A stretch of DNA of 64,000 nucleotides from Undibacterium sp. CCC3.4 (GTDB lineage Bacteria > Pseudomonadota > Gammaproteobacteria > Burkholderiales > Burkholderiaceae_D). The first letter of the stretch is position 1, and every line of letters begins with the position of its first letter. The notes under the pieces were generated by a model. It made no database searches and was not told the DNA's origin. It saw only the letters and a list, made by a program, of their open reading frames with translations. The position numbers and the translations under genes were made by a program. Positions 18,596 to 25,991 of the stretch are shown in pieces. The DNA lies in assembly GCF_034347425.1 (NCBI RefSeq), contig NZ_CP133779.1, positions 620,001-684,000 on the forward strand. Direction: 5' to 3'.

Positions 18596-19588
18596 ATGCA
18601 AGCAAAACACAAAGTCATTTTTGATACTGATCCGGGCGTCGACGATGCCATGGCCTTATACTTTGCCTTGGCCCATCCCGATATCGAGGTGGTCGGTATC
18701 ACGACGACCTTCGGCAATGTACATGTTGAACAAGCGACCATCAATGCCCTGTATCTGACCCGCATCGCCGGACGCACGATTCCGGTCGCGCAAGGCGTCG
18801 CGATTCCCTTCGCCAAAGCTGCCGGCAGCCCGCCTGATTTCATACACGGGGCCGATGGCCTCGGCAATTTACCACAACGGATAGACGTCGGCGGTACGGC
18901 AGAAGCGCACAGCGCGGCCGAATTCATTGTCGCCATGGCGCGTCAATATCCGGGGGAAATCAGCTTGGTGGCGGTCGGCCCGCTTGGCAATCTCGGGCTG
19001 GCACTGAAACTGGAGCCACGTCTGCCGCAATTGCTCAAGCAAGTCGTGTTGATGGCCGGTACGGTCGATGAACCGGGCAATGTTTCGCCGGTCGCGGAAG
19101 CGAATGTCTGGAACGATCCCGATGCTGCTGATCTGGTATTTACGGCCGGTTGGGATTTAACTATGGTCGGCCTCGACGTCACCCACCGCGTGGTCTTGCC
19201 AGCGAGTTTTTTCGCCGCGCTGGCGAAACAGCATAATCATATCGCCATGGATACGCTCGCTCACGCCGTCAATTTTTACGCCAGTTTTTACCAGAGTATC
19301 CGTCCCGACCTCGGCCACGCTTGCTATGGTCATGATGTTTTGGCCTTCGTTTGGCTGGTCGCGCCGGAAATGTTCGGCACTGCCTCAGGCCGCGTGCGCG
19401 TCGCCACAGCAGGCATAGGCAATGGCCAAACCATGCTGGCGAAATTGCCGATTCCGTATCCGCAAGCCGGTTGGGAAGCGGACAAAGCCGAAACCCGCGT
19501 CTGCATGACGGTCGATGCCGCAGCCTGTGCGCGACTGATTGACCGCACGCTGGCAGCCGACTGGCTGCGCGCGCCGCTATCCGCCTGA
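18596..19588 (+). CDS. Inosine/uridine-preferring nucleoside hydrolase
   Basis: It hydrolyses nucleosides to free base plus ribose. 330 residues from ATG 18596. The N-terminal calcium-binding cluster KVIFDTDPGVDDAMAL (Asp10, Asp12, Asp16, Asp17) is intact. GITTTFGNVHVEQ and NLGLALKLEPRL follow, with VLMAGTVDEPGNVSPVAEANVWNDPDAA supplying the substrate-site Asn residues. CYGHDVLAF near the C-terminus resembles the catalytic His region. It follows the importer genes and matches their inferred cargo. Base preference cannot be read from sequence. Confidence 0.94.
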   Translation: MQAKHKVIFDTDPGVDDAMALYFALAHPDIEVVGITTTFGNVHVEQATINALYLTRIAGRTIPVAQGVAIPFAKAAGSPPDFIHGADGLGNLPQRIDVGGTAEAHSAAEFIVAMARQYPGEISLVAVGPLGNLGLALKLEPRLPQLLKQVVLMAGTVDEPGNVSPVAEANVWNDPDAADLVFTAGWDLTMVGLDVTHRVVLPASFFAALAKQHNHIAMDTLAHAVNFYASFYQSIRPDLGHACYGHDVLAFVWLVAPEMFGTASGRVRVATAGIGNGQTMLAKLPIPYPQAGWEADKAETRVCMTVDAAACARLIDRTLAADWLRAPLSA

Positions 19589-19597
19589 GGAGTTGAC

Positions 19598-20440
19598 ATG
19601 TTTATTGTTCCGGTAGATTACCGCGACCCCGATGCCGCCAAAAAATTCACCGAAAGCCTGCACCAAACCGGCTTCGGCGTACTGACCAATCACCCCTTGT
19701 CGAGCAGCCTGCTCGAAACGATTTATCGCGAATGGTATGATTTTTTTCAGTCGGATGCGAAACTGAACTATCCCTTCGATGCAGAAAAAATGGATGGCTA
19801 TTTTTCACCGCAGGTGTCGGAAACCGCCAAGGGTTATACCAAGCGCGACCTCAAAGAGTTTTACCATATCTACCCATGGGGCCGGCTGCCGGCCGAAGTA
19901 TCCAACGCCGCGCGCGAGTATTACCAAGCCGGCTCGACTCTGGCTGCCGAACTGCTGCAATGGGTGGAACAGCATAGCCCGGCCGAGATCAAGGCCAAGT
20001 ATTCGATGCCTTTGTCGGACATGATCAGCGACAGCGAGCTCACCCTGCTGCGCGTCTTGCACTACCCGCCGCTGCGTGGCGATGAAGACGCCGATGCCGT
20101 GCGCGCCGCGGCCCATGGCGATATCAATCTGCTGACCGTGCTGCCGGCGGCGACCCAAGCCGGCTTGCAAGTGCTCGGCAAGGATCAAGCCTGGCATGAT
20201 GTGCCGTGCGACTTCGGTATGCTGATCGTGAATATCGGCGATATGCTCGACGAAGCCTCGCAGGGTTACTACCCGTCGACCATCCATCGCGTGCTCAATC
20301 CCAGCGGTGCGGCAGCGACGCAGTCGCGCATTTCGCTGCCCTTGTTTTTGCATCCGCGACCGGACGTGGTGCTGTCGGAACGGCATACTTCGGGCAGTTA
20401 TTTACAAGAGCGTTTGCGCGAACTGGGAGTAAAAAAATGA
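19598..20440 (+). CDS. 2-oxoglutarate/Fe(II) oxygenase of the isopenicillin N synthase-like family
   Basis: 280 residues with the double-stranded beta-helix fold marks of non-haem iron oxygenases. The iron triad is His173-x-Asp175 (AAHGDINLLTVLP) and His230 (YYPSTIHRVLNP). Arg244-Ile-Ser246 is the expected 2-oxoglutarate clamp. An N-terminal DIOX_N-like part (about residues 1-110) includes GFGVLTNHPL. It lies 9 bp after the nucleoside hydrolase and overlaps cytidine deaminase by 4 nt, so it belongs to the salvage operon. Known relatives that act on nucleosides or bases include fungal thymine-7-hydroxylase and deoxyribonucleoside 2'-hydroxylase. A similar role here is inference; the substrate is unknown. 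Confidence 0.88.
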   Translation: MFIVPVDYRDPDAAKKFTESLHQTGFGVLTNHPLSSSLLETIYREWYDFFQSDAKLNYPFDAEKMDGYFSPQVSETAKGYTKRDLKEFYHIYPWGRLPAEVSNAAREYYQAGSTLAAELLQWVEQHSPAEIKAKYSMPLSDMISDSELTLLRVLHYPPLRGDEDADAVRAAAHGDINLLTVLPAATQAGLQVLGKDQAWHDVPCDFGMLIVNIGDMLDEASQGYYPSTIHRVLNPSGAAATQSRISLPLFLHPRPDVVLSERHTSGSYLQERLRELGVKK

Positions 20441-20835
20441 CCGACAATGAGTTGTTGCAGGCAGCGCACAGCGCACGCTTACATGCCTATGCACCGTATT
20501 CGAAGTTCTTGGTCGGTGCCGCCGTGCTGAGCAAAGACGGCCGCGTCTTCCATGGTTGCAATGTCGAGAATGCCTCTTACGGTTTGTGCAATTGCGCTGA
20601 ACGCACGGCTTTGTTTGCCGCCGTCGCAGCCGGCTGCCGGCCCGGCGATTTTGCCGCCATCGCGGTCACCGGTGATACCGACGGCCCGATCGCACCGTGC
20701 GGGGCCTGCCGTCAGGTAATGTTGGAACTCGGCGGCCCGACGCTCAAGGTCTTGCTCACTAATTGCAAGGGCAATGTACGCAGCACCACGGCTGGTGCGC
20801 AGTTGCCGGATGCGTTTTATTTGACGCCGAATTGA
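20437..20835 (+). CDS. cdd: Cytidine deaminase
   Basis: It deaminates cytidine and deoxycytidine to uridine and deoxyuridine. 132 residues, the homotetrameric short form. The zinc and catalytic residues are visible: HGCNVENASYGLCNCAERTALF (Cys53 and catalytic Glu55) and APCGACRQVM (Cys88, Cys91). The ATG at 20437 overlaps the oxygenase stop (ATGA), which fixes the start. It is the last gene of the nucleoside operon and would feed uridine to the hydrolase. Confidence 0.97.
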   Translation: MTDNELLQAAHSARLHAYAPYSKFLVGAAVLSKDGRVFHGCNVENASYGLCNCAERTALFAAVAAGCRPGDFAAIAVTGDTDGPIAPCGACRQVMLELGGPTLKVLLTNCKGNVRSTTAGAQLPDAFYLTPN

Positions 20836-20853
20836 CATCCTCCCCGCCCTAAA
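20834..20853. other. IS605/IS1341-like end motif remnant
   Basis: The sequence just after the cdd stop (TTGACATCCTCCCCGCCCTA) looks like the terminal hairpin arm seen at ends of IS200/IS605-type elements. The complementary GGCCGGGG arm lies at 21117-21124, beyond the MITE-like element, as if the latter had inserted into the hairpin. No tnpA or tnpB gene is present. Assignment is from memory of such termini. Confidence 0.4.
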
Positions 20854-21112
20854 GAGGCTGTCGCAAAAGGGTATTGAGTCGGTGTCATTATCCCAACTGG
20901 TGGCCACGTCCTTCCTGCGCGCTTTTAGCAGGAACCCAGCGGCGTTCGTGCTTAACTGAAAATGCCAGATATGATCGTGTTTTCAGCGCTGAAAACGACA
21001 CTGGGTTCCCGCCAAAAGCATGCGGGAATGACGAGGTTGCAGCATGCGGAAATGACGAGGTAGGCGGTGTTTCAGATGTAAAAAGATTCCATCAGGCTTT
21101 TGCGACAGCCTC
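20854..21112. repeat. MITE-like element, copy 1 (259 bp, 15-bp terminal inverted repeats)
   Basis: The element starts GAGGCTGTCGCAAAA and ends with the exact reverse complement at 21098-21112. It contains no credible gene. An 18-bp perfect palindrome GTTTTCAGCGCTGAAAAC lies at 20979-20996, and two partial repeats of the type (G)GAATGACGAGG at about 21033-21060. The first 90-100 bp match copy 2 near 38.9 kb in opposite orientation. The ends resemble those of DDE transposase elements, so it may be mobilised by a transposase encoded elsewhere. Confidence 0.75.
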
Positions 21113-21156
21113 TGAAGGCCGGGGTTTCAAACCCTAGTCAGATTTTTGATCAAATA

Positions 21157-21492
21157 TTAAGCCATTGCCAGCAATAAATGCCCAATTTCAGCCTTGGCAG
21201 GCCTGACTTTGATTTCAATATCATAGCCCAGCCGCGTCAAGCAATCCATCAGCTTGCGCTCGGACAGATTGCTGAAGTCGCCGCGCATCATGTCAGACAC
21301 TTTAGGTTGGGTGATACCCATTCTTTTGGCCGCATCTTTTTGAGTCAGACCAAGGTTTTTCATGGCTTTCCTGATTTCAATCAGCAAGCCAGTTTTGATC
21401 TTGAGCTTGTCTGCATCAGGCAGGCCAAGGTCAGCAAACACGTTGTCAGAACCACGATGCACTGCAACGCCATCTGTCAATTGACTTTTCAT
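21157..21492 (-). CDS. XRE/HigA-type antitoxin
   Basis: 111 residues. The C-terminal part carries a helix-turn-helix of the Cro/XRE class (AMKNLGLTQKDAAKRMGITQPKVSDMMRGDFSNLSERKL), then a short tail LTRLGYDIEIKVRPA typical of antitoxins paired with Gp49-like toxins. It overlaps the upstream toxin gene by 4 nt (ATGA). Toxin-first order is that of HigBA systems. It probably neutralises the toxin and represses the pair. Its stop lies about 15 bp from the repeat GGGTTTCAAACCC TAGTCAG. Confidence 0.88.
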   Translation of the reverse strand: MKSQLTDGVAVHRGSDNVFADLGLPDADKLKIKTGLLIEIRKAMKNLGLTQKDAAKRMGITQPKVSDMMRGDFSNLSERKLMDCLTRLGYDIEIKVRPAKAEIGHLLLAMA

Positions 21493-21851
21493 TTTCTCAA
21501 CTCCTTTATATACGCTTCGGCAATTTTCAGCCGCGCGTGGATAATGTCCATGTCTTCCTTCGGCGTGCTGATCCCGCTTTTACTTTTCTTTTGAAAACAA
21601 TGCAGAACAAACACGGTCTGCGCAAACTTGACAGTGTAGACGGCGCGGTAGGTGCCGCCCACATCGTGGGCTATCACTTCAAGCACGCCGGTACCACCAA
21701 AACCCTTGAGCACTTTAGCGGCTTCATGCCGATCACCTGCTTGGGCCAGCGACAAAGCAAAGCCGAAAAATTGCCTTACATCATCAGGTAAAGCCAGCAG
21801 ATCTTTATAACTGCTCCCTATCCATTGCAAGGGTTTTTCATTAGTAAACAT
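21489..21851 (-). CDS. RelE/HigB-type toxin (phage Gp49-like, DUF891)
   Basis: 120 residues. The pattern LQWIGSSYKDLLALPDDVRQFFGFALSLAQAG, then GFGGTGVLEVIAHDVGGTYRAVYTVKFAQTVFVLHCFQKKSKSGISTPKEDMDIIHARL is that of Gp49-like HigB toxins, which are ribosome-dependent mRNA nucleases. The basic KKS..G segment and Arg in TYRAVYTV are the expected active-site region. No clear Shine-Dalgarno precedes the ATG, and the upstream DNA is AT-rich, unlike its neighbours, consistent with horizontal acquisition. Confidence 0.85.
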   Translation of the reverse strand: MFTNEKPLQWIGSSYKDLLALPDDVRQFFGFALSLAQAGDRHEAAKVLKGFGGTGVLEVIAHDVGGTYRAVYTVKFAQTVFVLHCFQKKSKSGISTPKEDMDIIHARLKIAEAYIKELRK

Positions 21852-21991
21852 AGTTGAATATATATGAAAAGGTATACAAAGACAATCAACAAAACGGTTC
21901 CATAAAAAATTTTAGCGAAATTCACCACACGATCAATGACATTTCTAAAGCGAAGTCACTTTCTCATTGAGCTTGCCGCATGAAGCCTGCG

Positions 21992-22158
21992 CTAGGGAAG
22001 CGCAGATTTAATCCAAGCGGTTTGTCCGTCGCCACTGAGGCGCACTGCTGCGTTGCCTTTCACTGTCAATAGCTCGCTATTGACAGTGAAAGGCGCCTTG
22101 CATTGCATCCTCATTGGCAACGGACAATTCCACAGCGATTAAATCTGCGCTTCCCTAG
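21992..22158. repeat. 167-bp foldback (hairpin) element
   Basis: The ends are perfect 22-bp inverted repeats (21992-22013 and 22137-22158), beginning CTAGGGAAGCGC. The middle holds an 18-bp perfect inverted repeat with a 4-nt loop (GCCTTTCACTGTCAATAG at 22055-22072 against 22077-22094). Between them the two sides still match at most positions, for example TTGTCCGT and ACGGACAA. The whole segment folds on itself. It has no gene and sits between the toxin promoter side and the lactate permease terminator. Confidence 0.85.
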
Positions 22159-22162
22159 ATGC

Positions 22163-22200
22163 AAAAAAGCCTGGCCGTTTCGCAACGGCCAGGCTTTTTT
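22163..22200 (-). terminator. Rho-independent terminator of the lactate permease gene
   Basis: Eleven-base perfect arms (GCCTGGCCGTT, loop TCGC, AACGGCCAGGC) are flanked by A6 and T6. On the minus strand it lies 15 bp after the permease stop. It can act in both directions. Confidence 0.93.
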
Positions 22201-22214
22201 CTCTCAAGCAAGTA

Positions 22215-23912
22215 TCAATGCACCAGCGCCGTAAACGGTGGCACATAGGCCAGCAAGAACACGAACAAGCCGACCAGCACGGCCAAGGCTAAACTGTGAA
22301 AGAACACGAAGCGCAGAATACTGTCTTCATGGCCATACCAACGCGTGGCGGTACTGGCCACGACGATGCTTTGGGCATCGACCATCTTACCCATCACGCC
22401 ACCGGCACTGTTGGCCGACGCCATCAGGATAGGGTTGAGGCCCAACTGCTCGGCCGTGGTTTTTTGCAAACCGCCGAAGAGCACATTGGCGGCCGTATCC
22501 GAACCCGTCAGTGCCACGCCCATCCAACCGAGTAAGGTGCCGAAGATAGGATAGAGCATGCCGGTATGGGCAAACACGATACCGAGCGTGGCATCGGTGC
22601 CGGAGTAACGGGTCAGATAACCGAGCGCCAGCATGAGGACGATAGTCAGCAGCGAGTAACGAACCAGCCAAATCGTGCGGAAATAGATTTTGACCAAATC
22701 GACGAGTCGGTACTTCATCAACCAGCCGCTCAGAATACCAGCGATGAAAATACCGCTGCCGGTGGCCGAGAGCCAGTTCAACACATACACGGCCGGTTCG
22801 GCATGTGGGCTGACAACCACCGGTGCCACCTTCTGTACCAAATTATGCAAACCCGTTACCGGCAACTTGAGGATGGACAGATGATCAGCCCAAACTTTGA
22901 ATTGCGGTATGCCCCAGATAAACACCAGCACCGTCAACACGACCCACGGCATCCACGCCAACACCAGTGCGCGGCCATCATGTTTTTGAAACAATGCGGC
23001 GGCAACATCGGCTTCATGGCCGTGTGGTTTTTCGCTCTCGAGATCAGGCACGCCGGAATCCGTTTCATGCCCTTTGAGCGAAGTCGAAGTCCAGATTTTT
23101 TTCGGTTTCCACACCTTCAAGAACAAAATCAAGCTGATCATGGAAATCAGGGCCGCCACCACATCGACCAACCATGGGCCATGGAAATTCGAGACCAAGT
23201 ACTGCGGAATCGAAAAACTCAAACCAGCGACCAGAATAGCCGGCCAAATCTGCAGCATGCCGCGCCAACCGGCAAAGGCCCAGATCAACCAAAATGGCAC
23301 GATGAGCGAGAATAAAGGAAGAATGCGACCTATCATGCCCGACAATTCCATCAAGTCGAGTCCGGTCACGGCTGCCAGAGCGATCACTGGGGTGCCCAGT
23401 GCGCCATAGGCGACCGGTGCAGTATTGGCGATCAGACATAAGCCCGACGCCGCCAGCGGTGAAAATCCAAGACCGATCATGATGGCCGCCGTTACCGCTA
23501 CCGGTGTGCCGAAGCCCGCTGCGCCTTCAAAGAAAGCGCCGAAACAAAAGGCGATCAACAGCAACTGAATCCGTCTATCTTCGGTAATCCCGGTCAAACT
23601 GTCTTGCAAGACTGTAAAGGAACCGTTTTCTATCGTCAGTTGGTGCAAGAAAATGATGTTGAGAACAATCCAACCGATCGGCAGCAAACCGTAAGCCGCG
23701 CCATAACCGGCGGCACTCCAGGCCAAGCCGGCCGGCATGCCGAAACCGAGTATCGCCACCAGCAAGGCGCTGGCCAAGCCCAGGCCAGCCGCGTAGTGGG
23801 CTTTCATATGTCCAAATGCTATACAGCCTAGCATCACCACCACCGGTATCGCGGCCATTAAGGCCGACAACCAAATATTCCCCAAGGGGTCGTACACCTG
23901 ACTCCACACCAT
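22215..23912 (-). CDS. lldP: L-lactate permease
   Basis: A polytopic proton-coupled lactate/glycolate importer. 565 residues with about 12-14 hydrophobic segments. It shows LctP family stretches: LLPIGWIVLNIIFLHQLTIENGSFTVLQDSLTGITEDRRIQ, FGAFFEGAAGFGTPVAVTAAIM, PVAYGALGTPVIALAAVTGLD and GSDTAANVLFGGLQ, with ASANSAGGVMGKM near the C-terminus. No lactate dehydrogenase or LldR regulator lies nearby, so it is an isolated transport gene between the accessory island and a dienelactone hydrolase gene. Confidence 0.95.
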   Translation of the reverse strand: MVWSQVYDPLGNIWLSALMAAIPVVVMLGCIAFGHMKAHYAAGLGLASALLVAILGFGMPAGLAWSAAGYGAAYGLLPIGWIVLNIIFLHQLTIENGSFTVLQDSLTGITEDRRIQLLLIAFCFGAFFEGAAGFGTPVAVTAAIMIGLGFSPLAASGLCLIANTAPVAYGALGTPVIALAAVTGLDLMELSGMIGRILPLFSLIVPFWLIWAFAGWRGMLQIWPAILVAGLSFSIPQYLVSNFHGPWLVDVVAALISMISLILFLKVWKPKKIWTSTSLKGHETDSGVPDLESEKPHGHEADVAAALFQKHDGRALVLAWMPWVVLTVLVFIWGIPQFKVWADHLSILKLPVTGLHNLVQKVAPVVVSPHAEPAVYVLNWLSATGSGIFIAGILSGWLMKYRLVDLVKIYFRTIWLVRYSLLTIVLMLALGYLTRYSGTDATLGIVFAHTGMLYPIFGTLLGWMGVALTGSDTAANVLFGGLQKTTAEQLGLNPILMASANSAGGVMGKMVDAQSIVVASTATRWYGHEDSILRFVFFHSLALAVLVGLFVFLLAYVPPFTALVH

Positions 23913-24209
23913 CTTGTCTCCTTCTCGTTTTTAAAATCGCCGGCAAATATGCATGTCTATTTCGCACAAGCTTTGCTATCGGCTGATATTACGATAGGAA
24001 CTGCAGCTATCTGTTGTGTTGTCAGATGAAATGATTTTCAGCTATCGTTGAATAATATCGTCACCACGGTCACAACAGCTTTACGCTGCGGTTAACAATC
24101 GTGCGCGCTGAGCGTGACTACATGGCGTGCAGGCAGCGCCATTTCCAGCTAAGATTCAGTGGGCAACACCCGTTGCGCCCCGCATTTTGCCAACCCAGAT
24201 GGAGTAAGC

Positions 24210-25088
24210 ATGCCGCTACACCCCGACTTCAACAGCCTGACCGGTCATACCGACGAAGCTAGCCCGATGAATCGACGTAATTTCATTCAAACTGCAGTCG
24301 GGGTCGGCTTTGCCGCCGCGACCTTGCCAATCAGCGCGCAAACCATGATCCACACCGATAGCGTCGGTTTGCTGGCCGGACGGGTCGAGCTCAGCATCAA
24401 CGGTCAAACCGTGCCGGTCTATCGCGCCCAGCCTGAAGGCAAGAGCAATTTGCCGGTCATCTTAGTGATTTCAGAAATTTTCGGCGTCCATGAACATATC
24501 GCCGACGTCGCCCGTCGCTACGCCAAACTCGGCTATCTGGCGCTGGCCCCGGAATTATTGATACGCCAAGGCGACGCCGGCAGTTATGCCGGTATCGCCG
24601 AATTAATGAAAGAAGTGGTATCGAAAGTGCCCGATGCCCAAGTCATGCAAGATCTCGATGCGGTACTGGTCTGGGCCGGGCAGCATGGCGGCGACTTGGA
24701 ACGGGTTGGTATCAATGGCTTTTGTTGGGGTGGCCGCATCACTTGGCTGTATGCCGCACACAATCCGCGCATCAAGGCCGGGGTGGCGTGGTATGGCCGT
24801 CTCAGCGGCCCGGTCAACGAACTCTCGCCGCAACATCCTATCGATATCGCGGCGAGCTTGCGCAGCCCGGTACTGGGCTTGTACGGCGGCAAAGACAGCG
24901 GTATTTCCTTAGACAGCGTGCGGCAAATGGAAAGCGCCTTGACCAAGGGTCACAGTGGCTCAGAATTTCATGTGTATGAACAGGCCGGCCACGCCTTCCA
25001 TGCCGATTACCGCCCTGGTTACAGTGCGCCCGAAGCCATCGATGGCTGGCAACGCAGCTTGACTTGGTTGCGCCAGCACGGCGTCTGA
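24210..25088 (+). CDS. Dienelactone hydrolase-family protein with Tat-like signal
   Basis: 292 residues from ATG 24210, preceded by GGAG. The N-terminus has a twin-arginine-like signal (MNRRNFIQTAVGVGFAAATLPISAQ), so export is likely. The alpha/beta-hydrolase core shows ISEIFGVHEHIADVARRYAKLGYLALAPEL, the Cys nucleophile in INGFCWGGRITWLYAA, Asp in GLYGGKDSGI and His in GHAFHADYRPGY. The family cleaves dienelactone and other esters or lactones; the physiological substrate here is unknown. Confidence 0.9.
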   Translation: MPLHPDFNSLTGHTDEASPMNRRNFIQTAVGVGFAAATLPISAQTMIHTDSVGLLAGRVELSINGQTVPVYRAQPEGKSNLPVILVISEIFGVHEHIADVARRYAKLGYLALAPELLIRQGDAGSYAGIAELMKEVVSKVPDAQVMQDLDAVLVWAGQHGGDLERVGINGFCWGGRITWLYAAHNPRIKAGVAWYGRLSGPVNELSPQHPIDIAASLRSPVLGLYGGKDSGISLDSVRQMESALTKGHSGSEFHVYEQAGHAFHADYRPGYSAPEAIDGWQRSLTWLRQHGV

Positions 25089-25093
25089 GAGAG

Positions 25094-25136
25094 AAAACAT
25101 CACGCCGGATTTGCACAAATCGCGGCGTTATGTTTT
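25094..25136 (+). terminator. Terminator-like hairpin after the dienelactone hydrolase gene
   Basis: The arms AAAACAT and ACGCCG pair with CGGCGT and ATGTTTT around an inner ATTTGCACAAAT, giving a long stem with small bulges and a trailing T4. It starts 5 bp after the stop codon. Confidence 0.7.
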
Positions 25137-25174
25137 AATTTGCAACTTGGTTGCAAATACTCTGAGGTGCAAAA

Positions 25175-25948
25175 ATTCACTCCACTCTGCTTTCTATCCT
25201 GATCACCACCGCCTTGGCCGGCGTGATCAGCATTTCCGCTGCGGCGATTTTCTCGTTTTCACTGTTGACTAAAATGGTAGAACGCATGGTCAGCCTGTCG
25301 GTCGGCATCATGCTTTCGACCTCGCTCTTGCATGCCTTGCCCGAGGCATTTGAATCGCACGCTGATCCGCATACTCTGTTTGCCTGTCTGTTGGCGGGCT
25401 TAATGGCGTTTTTCTTACTCGAAAAATTCGCCATCCTGCGCCACTCGCATCATCATGAGGGCGACGGCCATCAGCACGAACACGGCCATGATGCCCACGC
25501 CGCCGGCAAAGCCGGTTGGATGATTTTGGTTGGCGATGGCATGCATAACTTTACCGATGGCATCCTGATCGCGGCAGCCTTTCTGGCCAATCCGGAACTC
25601 GGTTTCGTTACCGCCTTCGCCATCATCGCCCACGAAATTCCAACCGAAATCGGTGATTTCATCGTGTTGCTCAATGCCGGCTTCAGCCGTTTGCGCGCCT
25701 ACATGTACAACCTGGCCTGCAGCATGATGGGCGTGCTTGGCGGCGTACTCGGGTATTTCACGCTGGCCCATGCCAGCGAGATGATTCCGTATGTGCTGGT
25801 GTTTGCCTCGTCGGGCTTCATCTATATCGCCGTCAGCGATCTGATGCCGCAAATGCAGCGCCGCGCCACCCTGCGCGAAACCATCCCGCAAATTATACTC
25901 ATCGGTGTCGGCATCGCCTTGGTGGTGCTGGTGACAGGTCACCACTGA
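25175..25948 (+). CDS. ZIP-family divalent metal transporter (possible ATT start)
   Basis: A polytopic importer of zinc or similar metals. About 257 residues if begun at ATT 25175, which has GAGGTG ending 5 nt upstream. The first conventional codon is TTG 25214, which lacks a ribosome site and would cut into helix 1 (HSTLLSILITTALAGVISISAAAIFSFSLL). Signature residues are HNFTDGILIA in helix 4 and HEIPTEIGDFIVLL in helix 5, the metal-binding pair. A His-rich cytoplasmic loop (SHHHEGDGHQHEHGHDAH) separates helices 3 and 4. CTG 25187 and 25199 are other options. Confidence 0.9.
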   Translation: MHSTLLSILITTALAGVISISAAAIFSFSLLTKMVERMVSLSVGIMLSTSLLHALPEAFESHADPHTLFACLLAGLMAFFLLEKFAILRHSHHHEGDGHQHEHGHDAHAAGKAGWMILVGDGMHNFTDGILIAAAFLANPELGFVTAFAIIAHEIPTEIGDFIVLLNAGFSRLRAYMYNLACSMMGVLGGVLGYFTLAHASEMIPYVLVFASSGFIYIAVSDLMPQMQRRATLRETIPQIILIGVGIALVVLVTGHH

Positions 25949-25952
25949 GTAC

Positions 25953-25989
25953 AAACCCATGGCCGCATCAGTGCTGCGGCCATGGGTTT
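25953..25989. terminator. Convergent terminator between ZIP transporter and sulfurtransferase genes
   Basis: Fifteen-base perfect arms (AAACCCATGGCCGCA and its complement) enclose a 7-nt loop. It starts 5 bp after the ZIP stop and ends 3 bp before the stop of the minus-strand sulfurtransferase gene, so it serves both. Confidence 0.88.
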
Positions 25990-25991
25990 CA

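Noticed and set aside
20870..21137. Small open frame of about 87 codons across MITE-like copy 1
   Set aside because: It crosses both element ends, lacks a ribosome site and has low-complexity repeat composition; no transposase features.
23913..24209. Search for an LldR/GntR-type operator upstream of the lactate permease gene
   Set aside because: Several GCTATC repeats are present, but no palindrome matching a known lactate regulator site was found.
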